DNA from: Undaria pinnatifida
Lineage: Eukaryota > Sar > Phaeophyceae > Laminariales > Alariaceae
Direction: 5' to 3'
Assembly (NCBI GenBank): GCA_012845835.1
Contig: JABAKD010000029.1
Span: 5,110,000 to 5,173,999, forward strand
Length of the DNA stretch: 64,000 bases
The position numbers and the translations under genes are program-made. Below are positions 50,474 through 60,829 of this stretch, piece after piece (positions within the stretch are counted from its first letter, which is position 1; each line of letters begins with the position of its first letter). The notes beneath the pieces are model-generated. The model was not told the origin of the DNA and made no database searches. It saw only the letters and a program-made list of their open reading frames with translations.

Positions 50474-51254
50474 TAGTCTGCTGATCACGCACTTCGACGG
50501 GGTTTACACGGATAAGGCCTACACTAAGTTGCATACTTTTGGAATGTGTAACGGCATGCCTTTTCCTGATTTCAGTGGAGTCTCGCGTACTTATACCGAC
50601 CGCTACGCGGAGTGGGCGTGCTTTGTCTCCGGGGACGGATGTGGTGTGGGAGGTGGTTCGGGTGGCGGCGAATGAGCAATTTCCGGCTCTCCTGCCTGGT
50701 TTGTACCCTGGTTCGAAGGCAACAAACCCGCGGCCATACGCCTCGTTGGATGCTATGTGGCGGGCTTTTAGTGACTAATAAGACACCTGCCGTCAACGGC
50801 GAAACATTTTTTTTCTCTCCCTGTTTCTTCGACGGGAGCGCGGTCATGCGCCCTGTCGGGGCCCCGGCCCGCCGATCATGGGCGCGGCCAGGGCCGAGTG
50901 TCGTCCCAGTCGCTTTCGTGGCAGACGGGATCGAGCCATCATTCAGCTGTCATGCCCATCGATGATTCATCTGACCCTTGGCTTGACCACACATCGAACT
51001 GCAGGCCACTAGACGAGCATCATCATGCAGAAGGTTTCGCCGTTAAGGCCTCGTTTAAGACAGACGACCCTCCCCTTTGGAGCGGCCTCCTTTCACCTCG
51101 CGCTGATGCCCTCCGAGAAAACCGAGGGCTTTGCCTCAACTGCCACGAAGACAACCATTCCTTCAAGCGTTGTAGGCATCCATATATTACTGCAAGTAGT
51201 TGCCTGAACCCTGAACTAGACCAATTTGGCGACGATGACGCACACCGACGTTGA
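50474..51254 (+). pseudogene. Gag C-terminal part with CCHC knuckle, right element
   Basis: Capsid-like frames THFDGVYTDKAYTKLHTF and VVWEVVRVAANEQFPALLPG, a stop at 50,778, then the frame 50,898-51,254 with CLNCHEDNHSFKRC (CX2CX4HX4C) at 51,132-51,173. The knuckle binds RNA during packaging. The N-terminal half of gag present in the left element is missing here. Confidence 0.7.
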
Positions 51255-52680
51255 CAAACTTGCATGGTCTGCTACCGCCGAGACGACCAATATTCTCGCC
51301 CGAACAACCACAAGAAAAATCGCCTCCATCTTGCTGGTCAATCGTCGCCATCTTTCTGGTTAATCATCGCCATCTTTCAGGATCAGGGCCAGGTAAACTG
51401 TCACAACGATACCAAATACACGTCGGATCACCATGGTGGTATCCTGCGCTCGCCCGCCTCTTCTGCCCCCGCTCCCCCTTCTCGAATGCGCCTTGGACCC
51501 GCCCACATCCCGGGCGAAAATAAATTTGCGCGCCATCCTGGCACATTCCGTAACGGCAATCGACAGCTCGACGGCGGTACGGCACCGTCGACAACACTGT
51601 CGGGGGGTACCTATTTTGGTTTCAGAAGATGGTCGTGCTCTGTTGCTAGCCTGTCCAGTAACGCAGCACAGATTTCCTCTGTCAAGAGCCCACGGGCTCC
51701 TACGCCGTCTGCGGACGATTCTCACGGCGTAGTACCGGCGGCGGGAACTAGCGCTTCAAGCGTGGTTTCCTCCAGCCAGGTATTTTTTTTTTTCTCTTTC
51801 TTTATTTTTCGACGGCGAGAACGCGCTTTTTCGGCGACGTTCCCCTCGGTCATGGTCTGAGTTCGGCAACGGGAACCGCGCTTCCGGCGCCGTTTCCCTC
51901 AGCCGCGGCATAAACTCAGCAATGGGGGTACGCGCTCCAAACGCCGCCCCCATCAACCATGGCACGGAAGCCTGCGCTTTGCGCGCTCCCCCCCCAGGCA
52001 CGCGCCGCGCAACAATATAGCTGCGGTGACGGCGCGTCGACTTTTTACGCGTATGTGTTCATCCCCCCCTCTCCCTGACCAGGCGGTGGCGGTCGGTTTG
52101 AGGTGTGGGACGATCGAACCTCGAAACACTTTTTCTGACCACGAGGTGGCGGTCAATTTGAGGTGTGGGAAGGCCAACACTAAACACCGACATCTTTTGC
52201 GAGGCTCGATCCGGTGTTTGCTCGCGATAACAGCGGGCGCTCTGTCCTATTTTCCATCAAGGAGGAGTCGACAAGATTAGCTACCTCGTCTTCCTTCTCC
52301 AAGAGACATAACGGAAGAGAGCCTCCTCGGGTGAAATTTTTTTTGCCTTGCCCGAGCCCCGCTCCAGAAGACGCCCACAGGGTTTACGGACCCTGCTTCG
52401 TCTTTTAACACGCTAACCCACGTGTTTCAGGCTACGTCTGCCCCGGTGGCACAGGAAGAAGATCCGACACTGCGCGACGGGCCAGTGGTTACTCCACGGC
52501 CTCCAGCCTGATCAGCTGGACGCTATTCCCGTAAATTTACGGAAGAATCGCGCCTCTCGTCAAGCAGAAACAGCTCAGAGCCCCTGCCCCACCGAACGCA
52601 GTTAGAGGAGTTTTCTTGCGATTATACGCCATGAAGCAAAGAGGCCACGACGCGAGAAACCGTGGGTTCGGACTCGCGTC
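51255..52680 (+). pseudogene. Region between gag and NADAR repeats, right element
   Basis: Longest frame 51,264-51,860, Ser/Pro-rich with a Phe-rich hydrophobic stretch near its end that derives from a T-run. 52,026-52,408 has the V(G/N)LRCG direct repeat. No protease motif. Includes a small duplication (ATCGTCGCCATCTTTCTGGT / ATCATCGCCATCTTTCAGGA) absent from the left copy. Confidence 0.4.
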
Positions 52681-53170
52681 GTGCTCCCGAGGCCTGGTGT
52701 TCCTGAGGGGGACACTACAGGCCCAAAGAGCCGAGGACTGGTGTTCCCAGATGGGGACATTGCAGACCCAAATGCCCAACGAGGCTACCGACGGGTTGTC
52801 ACCGTCGGTCTTGGACTCTTTTTCGGGTGCAATGAGGGCGGCTTCTTACGAGTTTCCGCCAGCGAGTGAGGAGGACCCGAGGCAACAAACCCCGGGTTTG
52901 GACTCGCATGTTGCTCCCGAGGACTGGTGCTCCCGCAAGGGGACATTACAGGCCCAAGTAGCCGAGGACTGGTGTTTCCAGAAGGGGACATTGCAAACCC
53001 ACAAATGTCCAACGAGGCTACCGACGTCGGTTTTTGACATTTTTCGGGCGCAGTTAGAGCGGATTCTCGCGCTTTTCCGCCAACGAACGAAGAAAGACCC
53101 GAGGCGAGATACCACGGGTTCGGATTTGCGTCGTGCTCCCGAGGCCTGGTGTTACCGGACGGGGACATTG
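52681..53170 (+). pseudogene. GD(I/T)..P repeats before NADAR, right element
   Basis: Five or six repeats of RGLVFPDGDIADP-like blocks in one frame and WCSQMGTLQTQ-like blocks in another. The open frame 52,616-53,326 passes through in the second phase. The last repeat (LPDGDIAAPN) joins directly to NADAR. Confidence 0.6.
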
Positions 53171-53864
53171 CAGCCCCAAATTCCAACACGGCGTTTGTCT
53201 CTTCTCTCGAATACTCCACAGCCAAAGTGGTGTTATTCTGGCAGCCCCCATCCTATTTTCCACCGTGGTCCCCTTCGTCGTTTGCCGTGGATGACGTACC
53301 ATATTCTTGCGCGGAGCAGTACATGATGGACGAAAATACCTAGTTTTTGCAAGACCGTCGAGCAGTGGGGCTCATTATGTCGTCGCCTCGTCCAAGCACG
53401 CGCAAACGCATCGGTCGAGGCGTGCACAACTTTGCCTCCGCTGTTGGGGACAGGGAGAAGCAAAACGCCGTGTCGCCTGGCACCTACGCCAAATTCACGC
53501 AGAATTTAGCCATATAAAAAAAACACCTTTTGAGCTCTGACAACAAGCTTCTGGCTGAATCCAGCCCTCTGAACCCAATGTGGGGCATTGGTCTCCGGGC
53601 GGATGGTCCCAGGGCCAACAACCCATGCTAGGGGAGAGGAAAAACTTGCTCGGTGAGGCACTTTCTGCCGTTCGCGCAGCTAATTGCGACAATGAGACCG
53701 GGTCGGCGCACCCGGCCTCTCTTAGTCGGTTCCGCACCTGCACTGCGAGTGCAAGAACCAAGAAATCTCGTCCGCGCCGCAACCGGACCGTTAACAGCGG
53801 CCAGCGCTCGCAAAGCCTCCCATTCAGCGTTTCCGACCTATTTCTCGGGCGCTTTGGCCAATGA
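53149..53864 (+). pseudogene. NADAR (YbiA-like) domain, right element
   Basis: The same domain as 41,680-42,479. FWQPPSYFPPWSPSSFAVDD and VPYSCAEQYMMDENT are in frame from 53,149, then a TAG at 53,341-53,343 where the left copy encodes Lys (a single-base change). After further frame changes the C-terminal WGIGLRADGPRANNPC-like and ERKNLLGEALSAVRAA blocks appear (53,580-53,690). The tryptophan-Gly-Ile-Gly element is better kept here than in the left copy. Between the two copies all the main NADAR blocks are present, so the domain was probably intact in the ancestor. Confidence 0.75.
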
Positions 53865-54300
53865 AAAGCCGTGAAGTTGTGGAGATAGCTTCTAGCGTCG
53901 GCCCTGACCTTGCGATGTCAGAACACTGCGCCTGTTTCGTCGAGGGTACCGTGACGCTGGACGACGTTTTGTTCACCATGAAAATCGCGTATATCAGTCG
54001 AGCAACGCTCGACTCGGAGAGGCACTGGACTCCTCTAGACTTGGGGACCGGCAGCATTGCTTGGGTTCCCAAACGTCTCCGAGGATACTGAGGGGAACAA
54101 AGTTCCGCATATCCTCCGGCCACAAGACATACGAGAGCATTGGCAAAATGGGGACCCTCAATGCACGAGTCCAGTGGTAGCTTGAGTTCGTCACCGCGTT
54201 CGATTGCACATTCGAGTACCGCAAAGGCAGCGCCAAGGGCATCGCCGATTTTCCCGCCCCGTTTTCCAAAGCCGCTACGGAGTACGACCGCAGTGGCTTG
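53865..54300 (+). pseudogene. RNase H remnant, right element
   Basis: IAYISRATLDSERHWTPLDL from 53,984, then RLRGY, a stop, and in the next frame GKMGTLNARVQW and LEFVTAFDCTFEYRKGSAKG (54,140-54,230), then ADFPAPFSKAATEYDRSG. This is the C-terminal half of Ty3/gypsy RNase H. The preceding ~40 codons are not RT, matching the junction in the left copy. Confidence 0.7.
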
Positions 54301-54981
54301 AAAAAAATATTCAACCTCGTGGGGTTGGCAAGCCCCAACCCCGTTGGAGATAGCGGTATCTACCTCCTACGGACCCGCGGGCTGCGCGCTCCCTCCTCGC
54401 CGATCCCAGGAGTCGGTTCGGGTGGACTCGCGCCCCTCGCTAAAAGCACTGTCTTGGGTGGGCTCGTGCCCCACACCGAAAGCGTTGCTTTGGGTGGACT
54501 CGAATCCCTCGCCGAAAGCACTGTCTTGGGTGGGCTCGTGCCCCGCACTGAACATGCTGCCTTGGGTGGGCTCCCTCTCACCTCTACCGCGTTTCACGAT
54601 TTTCGAACACACGAGCCACTTATAAGGATTGACGGCCTTTCTGTTTCCTCGGGGAGATTCGTCGCTCGTGTTTCTGCCTCCGTCGCCACTACCGACGGCT
54701 GTACCGGCCGCGGGTCGATTTCACCTGCCGCCGACACTGTTTTCGCTTCGGTTTTTGCCATACTCATCGAGGGCGGCACGGGCTCCGCAGAAGCCCTGGC
54801 TGCAGCGACGCCCATCGCACAGCCGACTTATCTATCCCGGAGTTCTTTACAGGAGACGGCCTCCTCCGCGACCACCGGTTCGACTGTGTCCGTCTCCGCC
54901 ATGCTTGGCACTCCAGCCCCTCCGTCGTCGACGACGCGCCGACAAACAGCGAAAACAACGGGTAATGCACCCCCGCTGTAG
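54298..54981 (+). CDS. Repetitive pol linker, right element
   Basis: 228-codon open frame with LVGLASPNPVGDSGIYLLRT, then four ~13-14-residue repeats of TVLGGLVP..ES, then a Ser/Ala/Thr-rich region. The frame is longer and cleaner than expected by chance and is preserved in both elements, so it may be under constraint or recently so. It connects RNase H to integrase. Confidence 0.5.
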   Translation: MKKIFNLVGLASPNPVGDSGIYLLRTRGLRAPSSPIPGVGSGGLAPLAKSTVLGGLVPHTESVALGGLESLAESTVLGGLVPRTEHAALGGLPLTSTAFHDFRTHEPLIRIDGLSVSSGRFVARVSASVATTDGCTGRGSISPAADTVFASVFAILIEGGTGSAEALAAATPIAQPTYLSRSSLQETASSATTGSTVSVSAMLGTPAPPSSTTRRQTAKTTGNAPPL

Positions 54982-55152
54982 ATTATGGATTCGGGCCCGG
55001 CGGGGCCCCTCGGCCATCTTGCGGACGAAGTACAACCCCGTCGCGAGTTCCACGGCCGCAGATGACCCAGTCGCCGCCGCGACCCCTGTTCTTGTCGACT
55101 CGCCAGTCCGCACGGTGCCACTACCGTCCGACCGCGACCACGCAGAGCCTAT

Positions 55153-56343
55153 ATGGGAACTCCTCTCTTTCGGCTTACGCCTTCTCTTGGTGGCTCGCCG
55201 ACCGCATATACAAGGTCGGACGCCCTCGGCAACGCTGCTGAATTGCGTTTCGCTGATTCCGTCGCGCATTATTCACATGGCAATTGGAAGCGAGAGCAGC
55301 ACGATGAGCCGACGTGCCACGCCATGATGCGTTACGTTTCTATCGGCCGGCCATCGGTCCTGCCGCCCGACCTTTTGGCGTGCTACCTCTCGCACAAGCG
55401 TCCCTCCCTCTCAGACATCCAGGAGCTGGCGGGTAAGGGTCGACTACATACAACCGACGACAACATCGTCCTACTCGTCCGTAACACGACACTCCCGCCA
55501 ACAAGCTCTGACAAACCGAACTTTGTGGGGCGACCTGCTTGCTTGCTAAACGACGAGCCAGTTCGCATCTACGTTCCCCTGCTCATGCGCCCTTGGATCA
55601 TGCAAACTTGTCACTCGACGGCCTCCTGCCACCTTGGCACCACGCGCACGTTGCGCATGCTGGAGCGTTTTTATTGGTGGATTGGCATGAGTGTGTGCAC
55701 CCGGTTGTGGCTTCGCCACTGCTTGAAGTGCCAAGCGCGGAAAACCCCACCGATGACTGTCCGCTTGCCCGTCATCACAATACCTTTGCCGGAAGGTCCA
55801 GGTATCGCCGTCAGTGTTGACTACTTCGGCCCCCTTCCGGTCACACCACGAGGCATCACCTACATCCTGCTGTTCACCGATCGCTTCTGTCGTCGGGCCG
55901 ACATGTTCCCCGTCACTGCCGCTGAGTTCACCGCGGAAGGTACAGCCAATATCCTGGTGAACCAATAAATCCCCTTGGGGGGGTGCCCGCGCACCATACT
56001 CTCAGACAACGGAGTGCAGTTCTGCTCCAAGCTTTCACAAGCTGCATATCAGCTGTTAGGTGTACACAAGCTTGCTACAAGCTCATATCATCCCAACTGT
56101 AACGGGGGCGTTGAGCGGGTAAATCACACTATGGCACAAATGCTGGCTGTGGTCGTCAACCAGCGACAAGAAGACTGGGACTCGCACCTGCCCCACGTAG
56201 AATTCGCTTACAACAACTCTGTCAGCGCGGCGACGGGTTTGGCGCCCAACGAGGTCCACATGGGCAGACTCCCACGGCCCCTCCTGACGGATTTCGACCC
56301 ACAGGTGTCGTGGGGCACCAGAGTCTGGCCCGTGACCAACTGA
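55153..56343 (+). pseudogene. Integrase zinc finger and catalytic core, right element
   Basis: Frame 55,153-55,968: CHSTASCHLGTTRTLRM (HHCC histidines), CLKCQARK (cysteines near 55,728), SVDYFGPLPVT (first Asp near 55,818). In-frame TAA, then 55,975-56,343 in the same phase: ILSDNGVQFCSKL (second Asp near 56,002), exactly 35 residues to the Glu of GGVERVNHT, then PHVEFAYNNSVSAATGLAP. D, D-35-E is the integrase signature. Only the TAA and a later frameshift near 56,340 spoil the core. Confidence 0.85.
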
Positions 56344-56344
56344 C

Positions 56345-57083
56345 CTATTGCGAATTGGCCACCGACCGACAAAAGCGCGCGAACGACATTGTCCGCGCAC
56401 ACCACGCCCTCACCGTTTCTCGTGTTAACCGCAGAAACTTCGCCCTCGCCGACGCGTTGCGTCCAGCACCTAACTTCACTGTGGGTGGCTGGGCATGGGT
56501 ATACAATTCTGCCTCTACTATCCGCCAGGGTGTGAAGGCGAACACCGAAGCCAAGGTACTCAAGGCCAAACTCGCGCTTCACTGAACGGGCCTGTACAAG
56601 GTCCTGGCCGTCGGTCCCTGCTCCACCGTCGAGACCCCGGACGGCTCGCCGCTCGGGAGCAACCTCCTGTATTTGGATCTCCCTTCCGACCTGCCTGGTA
56701 CGCACGCTCGTCGGCGTGTGGCCATCGAGCGCTGCAAACCCTGTGCCAACCCCCACGACAGCGGGGACATGCCCAAATACCTACCGGCGGGGCTGACGCA
56801 GTATGTGCTCAACAATTTTTCCAAGAAGTCCCCGCCGTACCACGTCACTCAAGACGACGTTTCGACTCCCATCCAACGGCTGGAGGTGGAGCAGATCACT
56901 GGTCATCAGTCGGTACGGGGGCGAGGTGGCGTCATCGCGGTGCTATACAAGACGCATTGGGCGGAACTCTCCGAACCGTCCTGGGAGCGGGAAATGGACC
57001 TTTACCTCTCCCGTTCCCACATCTTGCGTTATTGGACCAGAACCCCGGACCAGCACCGCCAAACCAACCGCCTTTACTACTGA
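56345..57083 (+). pseudogene. GPY/F module and chromodomain, right element
   Basis: GGWAWVYNSASTIRQG and LKAKLALH*, then VLAVGPCSTV (GPY/F module; the stop replaces Trp of the left copy), then frame 56,673-57,083 with VEQITGHQSVRGRGGVIAVL, YKTHWAELSEPSWEREMDL and HILRYW. This is a complete chromodomain-like sequence with its Trp and WE residues. Chromodomains bind modified histone tails and direct integration to heterochromatin in known chromoviruses. Confidence 0.75.
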
Positions 57084-57474
57084 ATGCGGATCGGAGCGGC
57101 ACAGCGTGAGCTCTCCCGCAACAACGGAGAACGTTTCCTAGCGCTGGGCTACGCCTGTGTTCCCGGCGCCGATTGGCTCCGTCGCTACCACGACACAGTA
57201 CTCCTTAAGGGAGCCCACTTTTGGTACAAGGGAGACGATGATTATGGTGGCTAGGAAAAATCAGCGCGAGCACTACCGAGGACAAGGTATACCTGGTCCG
57301 CTTTCTGGACAACCCGGGACCGATTAAACTCCCTCTTCCCCCGGCGCGCTACACGACTTCAAAGGGAGCCGTACGAGGCTCTTGGTGCTTGCAAGTTCAC
57401 ATCGCCAGTGCGTTTCCTCAGGCAATCCAACGTAACGTAGACGAACCTCGAGGCGCGGCCGTGGCCAGTTGACT
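57084..57474 (+). pseudogene. Barrel-like domain, right element
   Basis: GAHFWYKGDDDYGG* and later out-of-frame sequence. A one-base loss relative to the left copy, near 57,240, truncates the WWLGKI strand. It confirms the domain belongs to the element but is inactive in this copy. Confidence 0.45.
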
Positions 57475-58277
57475 TCCAAGCCACCACCGCTCCTCGATAG
57501 TTCTTCATTTGTTTGAGTTATGAGTTTTGCGTCTTTGTCTTTGGGTCGTTCGTAGTGTCCTGAGGGCCTTCATCGAGTTTTGGGGCGGTTCTTTCCTTTT
57601 TTTTTCTCTTTCCTGCCGAACCCCCTGCTCAGTGCCGGGTCAGGGTTCGGGTAAAACGCCGCTATTTGGGGCGCAGGGCTGTCGTCTATTTGTCATTGTT
57701 CAATTTCTCCCTGCCGACGCCCCCCTCAGTCCAAAGCCGGGAGGCGACCAGTGTACGGGCCTGTGTGTCTTCTTTTATGTTTTGTGTGTTGTATTTGTTC
57801 TGCTTTTTTTTTTCTAGTGTAAACACTTCCTCCCCTAGCGGGGCTGTAAGTGTTGACACCTTCCATTCCGGGTATTCGTCGTTTCCTCGTCTAACCCCCC
57901 GCCTTGCCGATGGCCCGCGGGAGGTTTTTCGCATGGCTTCTCCCTTGCGTTAGCGCCTGTGTTCCCCTCCATATCGACGAGGGCTCGCCTCGCCAGAGTA
58001 CCTTCTCTGTGGTTGGTTTACCGTGGAGCCTTTCCTGCCCCCCCCGCCACACCGGCGGCATGCGGCAGGTTTTTGATGGGTGACTATTGCCTTGCTGTAG
58101 AGTCTGCTTTTCTTTCTACTGCTTTTCTTCGCGTGTTCCTGGCTCCATAGCCAGACGGTTAGAGTTGTGGGAGTGGGGTTTGAGGAGCCGCATTTCGACT
58201 CATGGTCTAGTCCGTAGAACCGGAGTTTCCCCGAATCTCCCATACTTCTGCATATGCGACTCATCAGGGTGGGCTAG
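57475..58277 (+). other. 3' untranslated region, right element
   Basis: Aligns with 37,215-38,078. Purine-rich TCAGGGTGGGCTAG (58,264-58,277) is the likely polypurine tract. Confidence 0.6.
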
Positions 58278-58546
58278 TGTTAAGATTCGGCCTCGAAAGG
58301 CCTGTAGGTATCAAAATTTGTGACCATTTGGATGGGTTTCGTATGATAAGGTTGGCGGTTTATATTCGGGGAAGTTAGGAAGTAGATCGGAGGCACGCGC
58401 CTCCGATCTCAGAAGCTATCCCGGGCTCTGGTGGAAACGAATAAAGCTACATCTCTACGAAGGAACGAAAGTGAATACTCTCCGAGGACCTGCTCAATTG
58501 GCAGACCTGCAGGGGGCACTCTGTGTCCCCCACCTTTAATTTCACA
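58278..58546 (+). repeat. 3' LTR of right element
   Basis: 269 bp with TGTTAAGA..TTTCACA ends, the GATCGGAGGC/GCCTCCGATC inverted repeat at 58,385-58,408 and an AATAAA polyadenylation signal at 58,440-58,445. Confidence 0.85.
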
Positions 58547-58549
58547 CTA

Positions 58550-58955
58550 GGATGGCAAACACTATGTGACACTAGCTAAGAAATTATCATTTCAGGCCAA
58601 GGGTGAATATCTTCCGTAGGGTAATGTGAGAAAACAACAACAACATCTTCCGTAGGGAAGGTGGTGTCCTGTACTCTGTTCTGAACACAAGAGGACATGT
58701 TCTTGCCTTCGTCTAGAACTCGAGCCTGAAGTTTCTATTAACTGCCAAACCCTTAAAAGCTGTCGCGTACTGTATCATATACATGGCCCACAGCATCCGA
58801 CAGCCCGCCGACAGCGAGGAACAATGTCCGCATGGGTTACATTGTACGGAGGTGTAGGATGTAACGTGCTGAAAGACACCAACACTTGTTACAGGACACA
58901 CAGCCGTAGCTGAAGACGCATACGACATACATAAGAAATGATGCATAAACAGGTA
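58550..58955. other. Unassigned stretch
   Basis: The phrase ATCTTCCGTAGGG occurs twice (58,608 and 58,645) around a short CAACAACAAC run. No gene recognised. Confidence 0.4.
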
Positions 58956-58959
58956 GGTG

Positions 58960-59560
58960 ATGGAAGGGGTTTGTACCGCAGGAACGCTGGAGGAAGGTGA
59001 GGTAGTATGGCAGGTTCGAACACGTAGGCGTATCCTACACCCCCAAGCACACAGGGGTGCTGAGCTACACATTTAGTCTATACTGTGCGCACACCGCTGT
59101 ACATACACTGCTGTGACCATGCTGAGTGCGCAGCGTATAAGCAGTGCCGTGTACATACCTGCATACACAGGTGATGGAAGGAATTTGTACCGCAGGAACG
59201 CTGGAGGAAGGTGTGGTAGTATGTCAGGTTCGAACTGTACTTGTACGTGTATCCTACACTCGCTAACACACAGGAGTACTGCCGCGCTACACATGTATGT
59301 ACTACACACGGGGAGAGCTGTGTGCACACCGCTGTACATACACACACTGCTGTGACCATGCTGAGTGCGCGGCCTGCCGCATACACACCTGCCCACACAG
59401 CTGATGGAAGGGATTTGTACCGCAGGAGAGGAGAAAGGGGAGGTAGTATGGCAGGTTCGAACACGTACGCGTATCTTACGCAAACACGCAGGAGTACTGC
59501 TGCGCTACACATGTATGTACCACACAGAGAGAGCCCTGTGAACGTGTATTGGAAGAGTTG
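58960..59560. repeat. ~200-230-bp tandem repeat, three copies
   Basis: GATGGAAGG..TTTGTACCGCAGGA begins units at about 58,969, 59,173 and 59,403, so spacing is 204 and 230 bp. Each unit also has GGCAGGTTCGAAC and, in two of them, CTGTGACCATGCTGAGTGCGC. Minus-strand frames (59,078-59,854) follow the repeat. Confidence 0.85.
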
Positions 59561-59865
59561 GTCTCCCCAGTCGTCAAGGTACCGCTCTGCTGTAGCGACG
59601 TTCCCCTGCATGGTGTGCCGAGATTCCGCCGCAGCACAAGGAGATGGTACGCCGTAAGGTTTGAAGAGGGCGAAGAACACGCAGCCGCAGAGAAGGAGGA
59701 GCCTAGAACGAGCGAAGAGGCTTAGACTATACCAGACAGACATCCACAGCACGCGGCGGAGATGAGCTGCGACAGCAGAACCAGCGTCACAGGAAGTATG
59801 CAGCAGCCAAACTGAAGGCCACAGTCGCCGCCGCACGCAGACACGGCAGATCACACTAGCAGGAT
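59560..59865. other. Unassigned stretch
   Basis: The minus frame beginning near 59,854 enters the tandem repeat; no domain recognised. Confidence 0.35.
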
Positions 59866-59869
59866 CAAA

Positions 59870-59990
59870 CAGCAGAGGAGCAAAATTTCAAGCGCAACGC
59901 TGAGGAACGCGGTGTATCCGACAAGGGATAGAAATAGAGGGTGTGCGTTGGTGTGTGTGTGGTTCGTAGCGCCGTTTGAATTACACCCGA
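59870..59990 (-). repeat. Inverted copy of the 9.6-10 kb dispersed repeat
   Basis: GAGGAGCAAAATTTCAAGCGCAACGC, GGTGTATCCGACAAGGGA and GTTCGTAGCGCCGTTTGAATT are complements of the blocks at 9,780-9,940. Confidence 0.65.
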
Positions 59991-60829
59991 ACGATCCCAA
60001 ACCGCAACACAGGGGGTTATACATCCTGCGAGGGGGGCTCTTTGGTTGAAGTTGATCCTTGATCCTGCAAGCAGCAAGCCAGTTTTCATTGATTGTCTCA
60101 CACACCCCACCCGCCCCACACAACGATATCACCTCCCCCTCCAAACGCTCTACATCAATCACCACGCAGCCCTGTAGGGCACGGACACGAGATAGATGCG
60201 GCTGCGCCACCACAGCTAGGCCGGGCGGGCCCTCTCTCGGCTGTGCTGTCGTGGGCTACTACTACTACAGCTGCTGTTGCTGTGTCTTCGCGTTTGTCGA
60301 CATACACATCCGTGCTCTTGTCTTCGGTTGTGTGTGTCGCCACACGCCCGCCCTTGTTTTGCTCATGACATCATGTACGAATGTGTCTCGCGTTTTCCGT
60401 TACAATCGTGCGCTGCCGCGTCCTGGCGGCAGACGGCAACCACGTGTGAAAGGCTGCCGGACAGCAGCACGGGTGAAGTTCTGTGAGGGGGCGCGCACGT
60501 GCGTGCGCACACGGTGACACTACTCCAATGCATCTCGAGGATTGCCCACACAAGATGCATGCCGTCTGTCCCCCAGTTTTAGGACACAACATCCCGATCT
60601 ACGGAGGAGGCGCATTGATTTCTGCTGTCACAGCAGTTATGCGAGAATGTTGCCGGAAATTTTCGCCAAGAATTTTCTCATGAGAAATTCGTGGTGGGCA
60701 TACTTTTATGGTTATTGAAAAAAAAAAAAGGTTTCCAATTTCATCGCCGGCACTGTTCCTATCGGACCTGGAAGGCCTTCACTCTCGATTTACTCTACAA
60801 CCACCCTATTAAACCTAGAGGCAGAATCA
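59991..60829. other. Unassigned stretch
   Basis: Open frames at 60,059-60,517 and elsewhere without domains. A poly-A run is at 60,717-60,730. No gene called. Confidence 0.35.

Larger units (their letters stand above)
50474..58546 (+). mobile_element. Right Ty3/gypsy chromovirus-like element, 5'-truncated
   Basis: Plus-strand relative of the left element's 3' 8.08 kb, forming inverted arms of nearly equal length (36,947-45,030 and 50,474-58,546). It begins inside gag and ends with a complete LTR. The flank beyond the LTR (CTAGGATGGC) does not resemble the left element's flank, so the arms end exactly at the LTR boundary. It shares the lack of reverse transcriptase and an in-frame TAA in integrase with the left copy, but differs at many single positions and indels. 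Confidence 0.85.

Noticed and set aside
51264-51860. Aspartic protease in the gag-NADAR interval
   Set aside because: No D-T/S-G motif with a hydrophobic context was found in any frame of either element.
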